From assembly GCF_937873615.1 (NCBI RefSeq), contig NZ_CALMYP010000017.1:62001-126000 (forward strand): 64,000 nucleotides of DNA. The letters are read 5' to 3'. The translations under genes were made by a program, and so were the position numbers. Under the pieces are notes generated by a model. The model was not told where the DNA came from. It saw only the letters and a list, made by a program, of their open reading frames with translations, and made no database searches. The stretch comes from an uncultured Paracoccus sp. (GTDB lineage Bacteria > Pseudomonadota > Alphaproteobacteria > Rhodobacterales > Rhodobacteraceae). Within the stretch, counting starts at the first letter, position 1; each line of letters opens with the position of its first letter. This document shows positions 8,219 to 16,854 of this stretch, in pieces.

Positions 8219-9477
8219 CAGCGGTCCAGCTGGCTCTGGATATCGGCGGCGATGTCGTCGATCGGGCGGTCGCTGGTCACCGCCTCCTGCACGCCGGCCA
8301 TGATCGCCGTGGCGGCGGTGGCGAAGTCGGGGCCGAAGGGCTCGGGCGTGATCGTCGGGATGATGCTGGTCGAGAAGGCCTCGATCACCGGCGTATCCAG
8401 CGATGCCGCAAGCTCCGGGTCGGCGAAACTGGCCGCCGGCGGGATCGAGCGGTTGGTATCGACGGTGTAAAGCTTCGCCGCCGCCTCATCCGTCGCCAGA
8501 TAGTTGATGAATTTCCAGGCCGCGTCCTTCTGCGCGCTCTTGTCGAACATCACCAGCTGATGCCCGCCCTCGAAGCTGTAGCCGCTGCCCAAGGCGCCGG
8601 CGGGCATGGGGGCCACGCCGAATTGCGCATTGAAGGTGGCGTCGTCGATGCCGCTGGCATTCTGGATGACGCCCTGCACCAGCACCTGATCCCACAGGAA
8701 AGCCACCTGCCCCTGCGCGATCAGGGGCCGGAACTCTCCGATCTTGCGGCCCGGATCGATATAGCCTTCCTGCGCCAGCATTCGCATCCAGCCGAGATAG
8801 GCCTTCATCTCGGGCGTATCCGCGCCGGTCGCGCCCTCGCCGATGGGCAGCGCCCCGAAGGCCCGCATCCAGGGCCAGTTCGATTGCAGCGAGAAGGCCC
8901 GGTTGGTCGTGTCCATGCCCAACACGATGATATCGGGATAGGCCTCCTTGACCTTGGCCATGGCGGCGTTCAGGTCCTCGATGGTGGCCGGCGGATTGTC
9001 GGGGTCAAGTCCCGCGCCCTTCAGAATATCGCGGCTGAACCAGAAGCCCGCCGGCGCCTGGTTCCAGGGCATCGCAACCAGCCCCTTCTCGGTCTGGAAC
9101 GGCGCGTAGGAGCCGGGCTTGAGCGTGGCCAGCGTCTCGCCCGCGTAATCGTCGAGCGCCTGCAACCCGCCCGAGGCGGCCAGAAGGAAAGTGTCGTTGC
9201 CGGCGATCTGGGCCACGTCCGGCGGATTGCCCGAACGGATGCGCAGCACCATCTGGCGCCCGATTTCCGGGAAGGCGATGGCCTGGCTGTCGATCCTGAT
9301 GCCCGGATTCGCCTCCTCGAAGCGGGCGATGACCTGCTCCATGCCGTCGCGCGTCGTGGCCTCTGCCGTGGCCCAGTTGGCGAAGGTCAGCGTGATATCC
9401 TGCGCCATTGCCGGCAGCGCCGCGAAAACCGCAGCACTCAGCATCAGCACCCGGCGGCTCATTCGAATTCTTGCCAT
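8218..9477 (-). CDS. Extracellular sugar-binding protein of ABC importer
   Basis: The 419-residue protein is a family 1 solute-binding protein. From ATG 9477 it begins with a Sec signal peptide (basic MARIRMSRR, a hydrophobic core, then PAMAQ with likely cleavage before DITLTF). The mature part contains FEEANPGIRIDSQAI and later PAGFWFSRDILKGAGL, usual landmarks of CUT1 binding proteins. The frame is open 23 codons further upstream, but that extension covers the promoter and lacks a signal sequence. It is the first gene of the operon, matching the usual high demand for binding protein. Confidence 0.93.
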   Translation of the reverse strand: MARIRMSRRVLMLSAAVFAALPAMAQDITLTFANWATAEATTRDGMEQVIARFEEANPGIRIDSQAIAFPEIGRQMVLRIRSGNPPDVAQIAGNDTFLLAASGGLQALDDYAGETLATLKPGSYAPFQTEKGLVAMPWNQAPAGFWFSRDILKGAGLDPDNPPATIEDLNAAMAKVKEAYPDIIVLGMDTTNRAFSLQSNWPWMRAFGALPIGEGATGADTPEMKAYLGWMRMLAQEGYIDPGRKIGEFRPLIAQGQVAFLWDQVLVQGVIQNASGIDDATFNAQFGVAPMPAGALGSGYSFEGGHQLVMFDKSAQKDAAWKFINYLATDEAAAKLYTVDTNRSIPPAASFADPELAASLDTPVIEAFSTSIIPTITPEPFGPDFATAATAIMAGVQEAVTSDRPIDDIAADIQSQLDR

Positions 9478-9536
9478 GTCCTCGTCTCCTCCCTCGTGCC
9501 GGGCAGCGGACAAAGCTCCCCGGTCCTCACAACTGG

Positions 9537-9565
9537 CATCTAGCATATCAGATATCAGTTGTCAA
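9537..9565 (-). promoter_or_regulatory. Promoter with candidate GntR operator for the sugar-acid operon
   Basis: On the minus strand, TTGACA (9565-9560) and TAGATG (9542-9537) are separated by 17 nt, and TGC just before the second hexamer gives an extended -10. The spacer holds the inverted repeat ATATC-A-GATAT (9545-9555). An operator there would let a repressor block RNA polymerase. The divergent GntR gene starts 60 nt away, which makes it the likely binder. Promoter and repeat are read directly; the regulator assignment is inferred. Confidence 0.6.
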
Positions 9566-9624
9566 TTTTGCCGTGCCGGCCTATCATTGCCGGTGACAGA
9601 TCTACCATTTGAAACGAGTTCGCC

Positions 9625-10335
9625 TTGCCCATTCATCGCATCAAACGCCCCCAGTCGCTGACCGAGACCGTGCTGAACGATATCCGCGAGGCGATCATCC
9701 AGGGCACGATCGAACTCGGCTCGCAACTGTCCGAGTTGCGCCTGTCGGAAAGCCTCGGCGTGTCGAAAACCCCGGTGCGCGAGGCGCTGCAGGAATTGCG
9801 CCGCAGCGGCCTTGTCCAGATCGCGCCGAAAAGCGGGACCGTGGTCTTCCTGCCCGATGAAAAGGAACTGACCGATATCTTCGACCTGCGACTTCTGCTG
9901 GAGCTCGGCTCGGCCGAGCGGCTGTTCGAACGCCGGTTCGAGGAGACGCTGGCCAAGATGACATCCGTCGTCGGACAGATGCAGGCGGCAGTTGCGGCCA
10001 AGGATTACCGCGCCTATCGGCAACTCGATTCCGACTTCCACAAGGCCATCGTCGCCGGCTCGGACAATGCCATGATCGTCGAGGCCTATGCGCCCCTGTC
10101 GCTGAAGATAGACGCCCTGCGCAATCGCGGGCTGGAAGTGGTCAGCGTGATCGAACGCTCGCTGGCCTTCCACGAAAAGCTGCTCGACCTGCTGCGCCGG
10201 CAGGAAAGCGCCGCCTTCCGCGATGCCCTCGCGCTCCATATCGCCAACAGCCGGCGCGATTACACCGCCTGGCTGGAGAAGTTCAGCCCCGCCCAGCAGG
10301 AGCGTCGGGGCGAGCGGCTGGACCGCGGGGCATGA
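9625..10335 (+). CDS. GntR family transcriptional regulator, FCD (FadR-type) domain
   Basis: The 236-residue protein has an N-terminal winged helix (residues about 10-75; LRLSESLGVSKTPVREALQ is the recognition region) and a C-terminal all-helical FCD ligand domain (residues about 85-220) with D-x3-H (LDSDFHKAI) and later HEKLLDLL and HIANSRRDY, typical metal/ligand histidines. The start is TTG at 9625: an in-frame TGA at 9610 excludes anything further upstream, and no ATG occurs before the DNA-binding domain. It is divergent from the ABC/sugar-acid operon and probably represses it until a pathway acid binds. Confidence 0.9.
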   Translation: MPIHRIKRPQSLTETVLNDIREAIIQGTIELGSQLSELRLSESLGVSKTPVREALQELRRSGLVQIAPKSGTVVFLPDEKELTDIFDLRLLLELGSAERLFERRFEETLAKMTSVVGQMQAAVAAKDYRAYRQLDSDFHKAIVAGSDNAMIVEAYAPLSLKIDALRNRGLEVVSVIERSLAFHEKLLDLLRRQESAAFRDALALHIANSRRDYTAWLEKFSPAQQERRGERLDRGA

Positions 10336-10422
10336 CGCTCAAGCCAAGCGGAACGGTGCCGTTGCGATATGCGTCTTGGCGGCGGGCGACGATGGCGCGG
10401 CCCTCGTCAGCGCGTGCCGACG

Positions 10423-10441
10423 CCATATGCACAGCATATGG
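10423..10441. repeat. 19-bp perfect hyphenated palindrome
   Basis: CCATATGC-ACA-GCATATGG is a perfect 8+8 inverted repeat with a 3-nt centre, and a related half-site (GGATATGC) follows at 10445. It lies in the 145-nt gap between the ends of the convergent GntR and prfB genes. It lacks a T-run, so it is a poor intrinsic terminator. It could be a protein-binding site or a transcript-end hairpin. Confidence 0.5.
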
Positions 10442-10480
10442 ACAGGATATGCACCCGAAGATGACGCCGTTTTTGCGGCC

Positions 10481-11608
10481 TCAATCCTCGGCAGTCGCCT
10501 CGGCCCGGCTCTTGCCCGAGACATCCAGCGCCAGCGTCGCCGCCATGAACGCATCGAGGTCGCCATCCAGCACCCCCTGCGTGTCCGAGGTCTCGTGCGA
10601 GGTGCGCAGGTCCTTCACCATCTGATAGGGATGGAGCACATAGGACCGGATCTGGTTGCCCCAGCCGGCATCGCCCTTGGCGTCGTGCTGGGCGTTGATC
10701 TCGGCATTCCGCTTGTCGAGTTCAAGCTGGTAAAGCCTTGCTTTCAAAGCATTCATTGCCGCGTCACGGTTCTGGTGCTGCGACTTCATCGAGCTTGTGA
10801 CCACGATCCCGGTCGGCAAGTGGGTGATCCGCACCGCCGAATCCGTGGTGTTGACATGCTGCCCGCCCGCCCCTGACGAACGATAGGTGTCGATGCGGAT
10901 ATCGTTGTCCGGCACGTTGATCTCGATATTGTCGTCCACCACCGGATAGACCCAGACCGAGCTGAACGAGGTATGCCGCCGCGCCGCGCTGTCATAGGGA
11001 GAGATACGCACCAGCCGGTGCACCCCCGATTCCGACTTCAGCCAGCCATAGGCGTTATGCCCGCTGATCTTGTAGGCGGCCGAGCGAATCCCGGCCTCGT
11101 CGCCCGCGGATTCGGAAATGAGTTCAACCTCATAGCCCTTCTTCTCGGCCCAACGCACATACATCCGCGCCAGCATCGAGGCCCAGTCGCAGCTTTCGGT
11201 GCCGCCCGCCCCGGCATTGATTTCAAGGAAGGTGTCGTTGCCATCCGCCTCGCCGTTCAGCAGCGCCTCAAGCTCTTTCTGGGCGGCTTCCTCGGCCAGG
11301 GCTTTCAGGTTCGCCTCGGACTCGGCGACCAGTTCCGCGTCGCCCTCGGCCTCGGCCAGTTCGACCATTTCGGCATTGGCTTCCAGATCGCCCGACAGCC
11401 GCCGATAGCCCTCGACCGCATCCGACAGCGCCTGACGGTCGCGCATCAGCTTCTGCGCCCGGGCCGGATCGTTCCACAGATCGCCATCCTCGATCATGGC
11501 GTTCAGCTCCTCCAGCCGATGCGGCGCGGTCTCCCAGTCCATGCGCTGCGCCAGCAGCCGCAGGGATTTGCGGATCGCTTCGATGGTGGCGACGGTTTCG
11601 GCGCGCAT
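10481..11608 (-). CDS. prfB: Peptide chain release factor 2 (RF2)
   Basis: The 375-residue protein terminates translation at UGA and UAA codons. The GGQ motif that triggers peptide release is at 248-250 ([12 protein letters not shown]). The codon-recognition tripeptide, SPF in E. coli RF2, reads S203-P-Y205 here. The helical N-terminal domain spans residues 1-115. The frame is continuous from ATG 11608 with no internal UGA, so the programmed +1 frameshift that regulates RF2 in E. coli is absent. It is downstream of PBP1A and amiC on the same strand. Confidence 0.97.
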   Translation of the reverse strand: MRAETVATIEAIRKSLRLLAQRMDWETAPHRLEELNAMIEDGDLWNDPARAQKLMRDRQALSDAVEGYRRLSGDLEANAEMVELAEAEGDAELVAESEANLKALAEEAAQKELEALLNGEADGNDTFLEINAGAGGTESCDWASMLARMYVRWAEKKGYEVELISESAGDEAGIRSAAYKISGHNAYGWLKSESGVHRLVRISPYDSAARRHTSFSSVWVYPVVDDNIEINVPDNDIRIDTYRSSGAGGQHVNTTDSAVRITHLPTGIVVTSSMKSQHQNRDAAMNALKARLYQLELDKRNAEINAQHDAKGDAGWGNQIRSYVLHPYQMVKDLRTSHETSDTQGVLDGDLDAFMAATLALDVSGKSRAEATAED

Positions 11609-11692
11609 GGCTTGTCCTTCCAGATCGGGTGGAGGCTGAAATAACCCGAGACCGCCGCCCTCACAAGGGCGGCCGGGTGCCGGATGGGCCGG

Positions 11693-14281
11693 TCAATACA
11701 GCCCGCCCGAGGAGATGGTGCCGAAATCGGCCTTGCGCGGGATCACCTTCTGCTGCCCGGTCGAGGTGGTGATGGCCTTGGTGCCATAGGTCCCCTCGCC
11801 CGCCTTGGGCAGTTCCTTCAAGGTCAGCGGCAGACCGTCGACGCCGGGCATGATCTTCGCCTCGAAGCCGCCATCGATGTAATCCATGCCGGTATTGCGG
11901 TCGGTGCCTTCGCGGAAGAATTCCGAAATCACATTGTCGCCGGTCGCGTCGGCGGACAGACGCGCCCCGGTGAAACGGTCGATCTTCACGAAATAACCGC
12001 CCTCGGGCACCCGGAACTGCGTGCCGCCATATTCCTTGACCGCCTGACGCATGAAGGCATTGAACACCGGCACGCAGAGCGTCCCGCCGAAAGCATTGCT
12101 GCCAAGCGTGCGCGGCTGGTCATAACCCAGATAGCAGCCGGCAACGATGTTCGAGGTAAAGCCCACGAACCAGACATCCTTGGCGTCATTGGTGGTGCCG
12201 GTCTTGCCGGCGACCGGCACCGGCAGGTTCACACCCTTGCCGGAACCGCGCTTGACCACGCCTTCCATCATCGAGGTGATCTGATAGGCGGTGATCGCAT
12301 CCATCACCCGCTCTCGATTGGTGTCGATCTCGGGTGAAGTGCCGGCGGGCAAGGCATTCTGCGAACAGCCGACGCAATCGCGCTGATCGTGGCGATAGAT
12401 GGTGCGGCCGCGACGGTCCTGCACCCGGTCAACCAGTGTCGGCTCCACCCGCTCGCCGCCATTGGCGAACATCGCATAGGCGGCGACCATGCGGTAAAGC
12501 GTGGTTTCCTGCGCGCCAAGCGAGTTGGCCAGGAAGGGCCGCATCTGGCCGTCGTCATAGACGCCGAAACGCTCGGCATATTTGGCGACCAGATCCATGC
12601 CGATATCCTGGGCCACGCGGATGGTCATCAGGTTGCGCGACATCTCGATCCCGGTACGCAGCGGCGTCGGCCCATAGGTCCGGTTCGAGGAGTTCTTCGG
12701 CCGCCACAACCCGGCGGGCGTGTTGATGGCGATCTCCTCGTCGACGACGATGGTCGAGGGGGTATAGCCGTTATCCAGCGCCGCCGCATAGACGAAGGGC
12801 TTGAAGCTCGACCCCGGCTGGCGCATCGCCTGCGTCGCCCGGTTGAAGACCGAGGACTGATAGGAAAAGCCGCCCTGCATGGCGATGACGCGGCCGGTAT
12901 TGACGTCCATGGCCATGAAACCGCCCTCGATTTCCGGCACCTGGCGCAGGGTCCAGCGGATGAAGCTGCCATCGCCGTCATTGGTCATGGCGCGGACCAT
13001 GACGACATCGCCGGTCTTGACCAGATCGCCGGCCCCGCCGGCCTTGCCGCCCAGCTTGCCATCGGCAAGGCGCGGCCTTGCCCATTGCGCGTCCTTGGCC
13101 GGGATCCAGTGACCATCGGCGTCTTCCTCGATCCCTTCGATGCCGATGCGGGCGTCGCCGCCCTCGACGGCCAGAACCACCGCCGGCATCCAGCCCGGAA
13201 TGTCGCGCGGGGCTTCCTTGATGTCGAACAGCGCACCGCGCCAGGCGGCCTCGTCAGCGAGGCTTTCAGCCGGGATATTGGCGATCACACCGTGCCAGAT
13301 GCCGCGGCCTCGGTCATAATCCTCAAGCGCCTCGCGCAGGGCGTCGGCGGCAAGGCGCTGCATGTCCGGTTCCACCGTGGCGCGAATGGTCAGACCGCCG
13401 CCGAAGAACTCATCCTCGCCGAACTCCTCGGAAAGCTGGCGGCGGATCTCGTCGGTGAAATAGTCGCGCGGCGGCAGCTTTTCCGAGAAGGCCGGGAAAT
13501 CGCCATTCTGGACCGAGCGCAGCGGCAGCGCCGCCTCGGCGCGATAGGTCGCCTCGTCGATATAGCCGTTCTGCCACATCTCGCGCAGCACGTAATTGCG
13601 CCGGTTGGTCAGGTCCTCCTTGGCCCGGACCGGATGAAAATGGCTGGGCGCCTGCGGCATCGAGGCCAGGGTCGCGGCCTCATGCGGGGCCAGTTGCGAA
13701 AGGGTCTTGTTGAAATAGGTCTGCGCGGCGGCGGCCACGCCATAGCTGTTCTGGCCGAGGAAGATCTCGTTCAGATAGAGTTCGAGGATCTGGTCCTTGC
13801 TCAGCGACTGTTCCAGCCGCGTGGCCAGAATCAGTTCCTTCACCTTGCGTTCGACGCTGCGATCCGACGACAGCAGGAAGTTCTTCATCACCTGCTGGGT
13901 GATGGTCGAGGCGCCACGCACATTCGAGCCGCGCGAAGCCACCGCCTGATAGAAGGCGGCGGCAATGCCGCGCGGGTCGAAGCCGTGATGGACGTAGAAA
14001 TTCTTGTCTTCGGCCGAGACGAAGGCCTGCTTCACCAGATCGGGAATTTCCTCGCCCGGCACGAAGATGCGGCGCTCCTGGGCGAATTCGTCGATCAACT
14101 CGCCCTCGCCGGAATAGACCCGGCTGATGGTCTTGGGTGCGTATTGGGACAGTTGCTCATGGCTGGGCAGGTCGCGCGAGAAGGTCCAGAACACGCCGCC
14201 GAGGATCAGCATGGCAAAGATCGCCCCGGTCACAACGAACGAGAAGATGGAGCCGAAGAAGGAAAGTATGAACCGGACCAC
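11693..14281 (-). CDS. mrcA: Penicillin-binding protein 1A, bifunctional peptidoglycan synthase
   Basis: The 862-residue class A PBP polymerises glycan strands and cross-links them at the inner membrane. One N-terminal transmembrane helix (residues about 5-32) is followed by the glycosyltransferase domain with catalytic E91 (SAEDKNFY) and the family motifs GASTITQQVMKN, RKVKELILA and EIFLGQNSYG. An OB-like insert covers roughly 300-450. The transpeptidase domain has S491-x-x-K494 (GSSFKPF), SRN (EMSRNLMT) and KTG (AGKTGTT). The start is GTG at 14281, with GAGG about 10 nt upstream. Confidence 0.96.
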   Translation of the reverse strand: MVRFILSFFGSIFSFVVTGAIFAMLILGGVFWTFSRDLPSHEQLSQYAPKTISRVYSGEGELIDEFAQERRIFVPGEEIPDLVKQAFVSAEDKNFYVHHGFDPRGIAAAFYQAVASRGSNVRGASTITQQVMKNFLLSSDRSVERKVKELILATRLEQSLSKDQILELYLNEIFLGQNSYGVAAAAQTYFNKTLSQLAPHEAATLASMPQAPSHFHPVRAKEDLTNRRNYVLREMWQNGYIDEATYRAEAALPLRSVQNGDFPAFSEKLPPRDYFTDEIRRQLSEEFGEDEFFGGGLTIRATVEPDMQRLAADALREALEDYDRGRGIWHGVIANIPAESLADEAAWRGALFDIKEAPRDIPGWMPAVVLAVEGGDARIGIEGIEEDADGHWIPAKDAQWARPRLADGKLGGKAGGAGDLVKTGDVVMVRAMTNDGDGSFIRWTLRQVPEIEGGFMAMDVNTGRVIAMQGGFSYQSSVFNRATQAMRQPGSSFKPFVYAAALDNGYTPSTIVVDEEIAINTPAGLWRPKNSSNRTYGPTPLRTGIEMSRNLMTIRVAQDIGMDLVAKYAERFGVYDDGQMRPFLANSLGAQETTLYRMVAAYAMFANGGERVEPTLVDRVQDRRGRTIYRHDQRDCVGCSQNALPAGTSPEIDTNRERVMDAITAYQITSMMEGVVKRGSGKGVNLPVPVAGKTGTTNDAKDVWFVGFTSNIVAGCYLGYDQPRTLGSNAFGGTLCVPVFNAFMRQAVKEYGGTQFRVPEGGYFVKIDRFTGARLSADATGDNVISEFFREGTDRNTGMDYIDGGFEAKIMPGVDGLPLTLKELPKAGEGTYGTKAITTSTGQQKVIPRKADFGTISSGGLY

Positions 14282-14310
14282 GCAGTACTGCCTCTTGCGA
14301 TTGTTGTGGC

Positions 14311-14339
14311 TTCTTAGACTTTGCCGGCGGACGCGTCAA
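14311..14339 (-). promoter_or_regulatory. Predicted promoter for mrcA
   Basis: On the minus strand TTGACG (14339-14334) and TAAGAA (14316-14311) are spaced by exactly 17 nt, in the 116-nt gap between amiC and mrcA. The -35 element matches the consensus at five of six positions and the -10 at three. Transcription would start about 25 nt before the GTG start of mrcA, so mrcA can be expressed independently of amiC. Confidence 0.5.
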
Positions 14340-14397
14340 AACAAGCTTGGGTGACTGGTATAGCCGAGGGGCGGATAATTGCCAGTGCCGGCACGAA

Positions 14398-15585
14398 CTA
14401 GTGACGCCGCAGCGTCGCGCGGGCGGCGTCGTCTTCCGACCAGGCACTCACGGCAGCCGCAACGGCGGTGGCCATGCGCGCGCGCCATGCCGGGTCGATC
14501 AGATTGGCGCGGTCGCCCGGATCGGTCAGGAAACCCAGTTCCAGCAGGACCGAAGGGATATCGGGCGATTTCAGCACGCTGAAGGCCGCCCCCTTGACCG
14601 GCCTGCGGCGCAAGGCCAGCCCGGCCTGTGCCAGCGAGGCCGACATATGCTGCGCCAACGCCTGCGAGCGCGGATGCGTATCGGCCCGCGCCATGTCCAT
14701 CAGCGTCGCTGCAATCTGGTCGTCTGTCCCGGCCAGATCCAGCCCCGCCACCAGATCGGCCCGGTCATGGCGCGAGGCCAGTTGCCGCGAGGCGCGGTCG
14801 TCGGCCTCGCTGTTCCAGGTGAAGATCGCCGCCCCCGCCGCCTGCCCCTCGGGCAGCGCATCGGCATGAAGCGAGATCAGCAGATCCGCCTTCGAGGCCC
14901 GCGCCTCGGTCATGCGCGCCTCCAGCCCGACGAAATCGTCATGGCGGCGGGTCAGCACCACCTCGAAGCCGGCACGGATCAGCTTTTCGGTCAGCTCGCG
15001 GGCGAAATCCAGCATCAGATCGGCCTCGCGCAGCCCCTGATCGACAGCACCGGAATCGATGCCGCCATGGCCCGGGTCGATGGCCACGCGCAAGGGACGC
15101 GGCCGCGAGGGATCGACCACCGGCGTGGTCGGCTGCGGCAGGTCCCAGAGCGCCGACATGGCATTGGCGGCACCCAGAAATTCCTCGGCCGCGACCGGCT
15201 TCAGGCGCATGTCCAGCACCCCGCCGCCGCCCGTGGTCTTCATGACCGCGCTGTCGATCGCGTAAGGGCCGCGCAATTCGAATACCAGCCGCGACCAGCC
15301 CGGCTTGAGCGGCCCGGCGCGCAGCCCCTCGAACAGATCCGCACCCTGAATCCCGGCCAACTCGCCTTGGGCATCGCCCGCGCTTTTCACGTCGATCACC
15401 AGCCGCTTCGGCCCCGTCACCAGCATCGGGCGATAGGGCACGGGTGCCGCGAAACGCAGCGAGATCAGCAGATCCCCATCTTCCTGCGTGACCGAGGATT
15501 GCGCGAGATCGAGCCCCGGCACCCCCTCCTGCGCCAGCACAGCCAGCGGCCAGAGCAGCGACAGGATCAGCGCCAGCCAGTGCAT
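14398..15585 (-). CDS. amiC: N-acetylmuramoyl-L-alanine amidase with AMIN domain
   Basis: The 395-residue periplasmic enzyme splits the amide bond between muramic acid and the stem peptide, mainly during daughter-cell separation. A signal peptide (MHWLALILSLLWPLAVLAQ) is followed by an AMIN domain (residues about 25-130) for septal or peptidoglycan targeting. The Amidase_3 domain has zinc ligands in AIDPGHGGIDSG, LREADLML and ISLHADA, and the catalytic glutamate near the C-terminus in SVLLELGFLTD. It starts by TGATG overlap with the upstream aminotransferase stop and precedes PBP1A, grouping cell-wall cutting and synthesis. Confidence 0.94.
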   Translation of the reverse strand: MHWLALILSLLWPLAVLAQEGVPGLDLAQSSVTQEDGDLLISLRFAAPVPYRPMLVTGPKRLVIDVKSAGDAQGELAGIQGADLFEGLRAGPLKPGWSRLVFELRGPYAIDSAVMKTTGGGGVLDMRLKPVAAEEFLGAANAMSALWDLPQPTTPVVDPSRPRPLRVAIDPGHGGIDSGAVDQGLREADLMLDFARELTEKLIRAGFEVVLTRRHDDFVGLEARMTEARASKADLLISLHADALPEGQAAGAAIFTWNSEADDRASRQLASRHDRADLVAGLDLAGTDDQIAATLMDMARADTHPRSQALAQHMSASLAQAGLALRRRPVKGAAFSVLKSPDIPSVLLELGFLTDPGDRANLIDPAWRARMATAVAAAVSAWSEDDAARATLRRH

Positions 15586-16721
15586 CAGCGCGCGCCCATG
15601 AAACGGGTCAGCCGGGCGATGCCATCGGCAATATCCTCGGTGCTGCGGGCATAGGAGAAACGCAGTGTTCGCGCCCCGCGCTTCGGGTCGAAATCCAACC
15701 CCGGCGTGACCGCGACCCCGGCCCGCTCCAGAATCTCGGCGGCGAAGGCCAGGCTGTCATCGGTCAGCGCCGACACATCGGCATAGATATAGAAGGCCCC
15801 GTCCGGCGGCGCGATGCGGTCGAACCCGATCTTCGGCAGCGCCTCCAGCAGCAGCCGGCGGTTTTCGGCATAGGTCGTCAGATTCGCCTCGCATTCATCG
15901 ACGCCGTCCAGCGCCGCCAAGGCCGCGACCTGGCTGGCATGGGGCGGGCAGATGAACATGTTCTGGGCGATCCGCTCGATGGTGCGGATATGATCCTCGG
16001 GCACCACCATCCAGCCGACCCGCCAGCCGGTCATCGAGAAATATTTCGAAAACGAGTTGATCACATAGACATCGTCGCTGACCTCCAGCGCCGAATGGCA
16101 GCGCCCGCCATAGCTCAGCCCGTGATAGATCTCGTCCGAGATCACGGCGACGCCCAGTTCCGCCGCCCGCCCCAGCAGCCGGCGATAATCCTCCAACCCC
16201 AGCATGGTGCCGGAAGGATTGCCGGGCGAGGCCAGCATCAACCCGGCCACGTCACGCGGAATTTCCTCGGGCCGGGGCTGATAGCGGTTTTCGGGCGCGG
16301 TCTGGATGCCCACCGGCTCCAGCGACATGGCGCGCATGATCTGGCGATAGCTGGGATAGCCCGGCTCGCCCAGGGCCACGCGCTCGCCGGCGTCGAACAA
16401 GGCCGAAAAGGCCAGCATGAACGCCCCCGAGGAGCCCGGCGTCACCACCACCCGCGCCGGGTCCAGATCGACACCGTACCAGCGGCGATAAAGCCCGGCG
16501 ATGCCGGCGCGCAGCTCCGGCAGGCCAAGCGCCACGGTGTAACCCAGCGGCTGATCCAGCCGCGCCTGCAATGCCGCGCGCGCCAGGGCGGGCGCCGGCG
16601 TTGCTGGCTGGCCGACTTCCATATGGATCACATGGTGCCCCGCCGCCTCGGCCCGGCGCGCGGCTTCCATCACATCCATGACGATGAAGGGATCGACCTG
16701 ACCCCGTTTCGACTGCCGCAT
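15585..16721 (-). CDS. Pyridoxal-phosphate-dependent aminotransferase, class I/II
   Basis: The 378-residue fold-type I aminotransferase has a glycine-rich phosphate-binding start (TPGSSGAFML), ASPGNPSGT, the cofactor aspartate in VISDEIYHGLSY, the Schiff-base lysine in NSFSKYFSMTGWRVGW and the carboxylate-binding arginine in LRFSYARS near the end. It belongs to the broad aspartate/aromatic aminotransferase group; the amino acid used is not evident. Its last base is shared with the amiC start codon, so the two genes are co-transcribed. Confidence 0.9.
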   Translation of the reverse strand: MRQSKRGQVDPFIVMDVMEAARRAEAAGHHVIHMEVGQPATPAPALARAALQARLDQPLGYTVALGLPELRAGIAGLYRRWYGVDLDPARVVVTPGSSGAFMLAFSALFDAGERVALGEPGYPSYRQIMRAMSLEPVGIQTAPENRYQPRPEEIPRDVAGLMLASPGNPSGTMLGLEDYRRLLGRAAELGVAVISDEIYHGLSYGGRCHSALEVSDDVYVINSFSKYFSMTGWRVGWMVVPEDHIRTIERIAQNMFICPPHASQVAALAALDGVDECEANLTTYAENRRLLLEALPKIGFDRIAPPDGAFYIYADVSALTDDSLAFAAEILERAGVAVTPGLDFDPKRGARTLRFSYARSTEDIADGIARLTRFMGAR

Positions 16722-16854
16722 CTGCGCCTCTGCCCGGTTTTTTCTGACCTATGCCCGCCCGCGCGCCCCCGGGTCAAGCCGATCACGCAGGCTTTGCTTG
16801 TCATCGCCGCCGAATAGGGCCAGTGTCGCGCGCAAATCTGACAAGGATGACCCG

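Noticed and set aside
10481-11608. Programmed frameshift in prfB
   Set aside because: The frame is continuous from the start codon, with no early TGA, so no frameshift is needed.
12389-14317. Long plus-strand open frame (642 codons) opposite PBP1A
   Set aside because: It is antisense to a well-conserved gene, has no recognisable domain and shows the His/Asp/Arg-rich composition usual of shadow frames in high-GC DNA.
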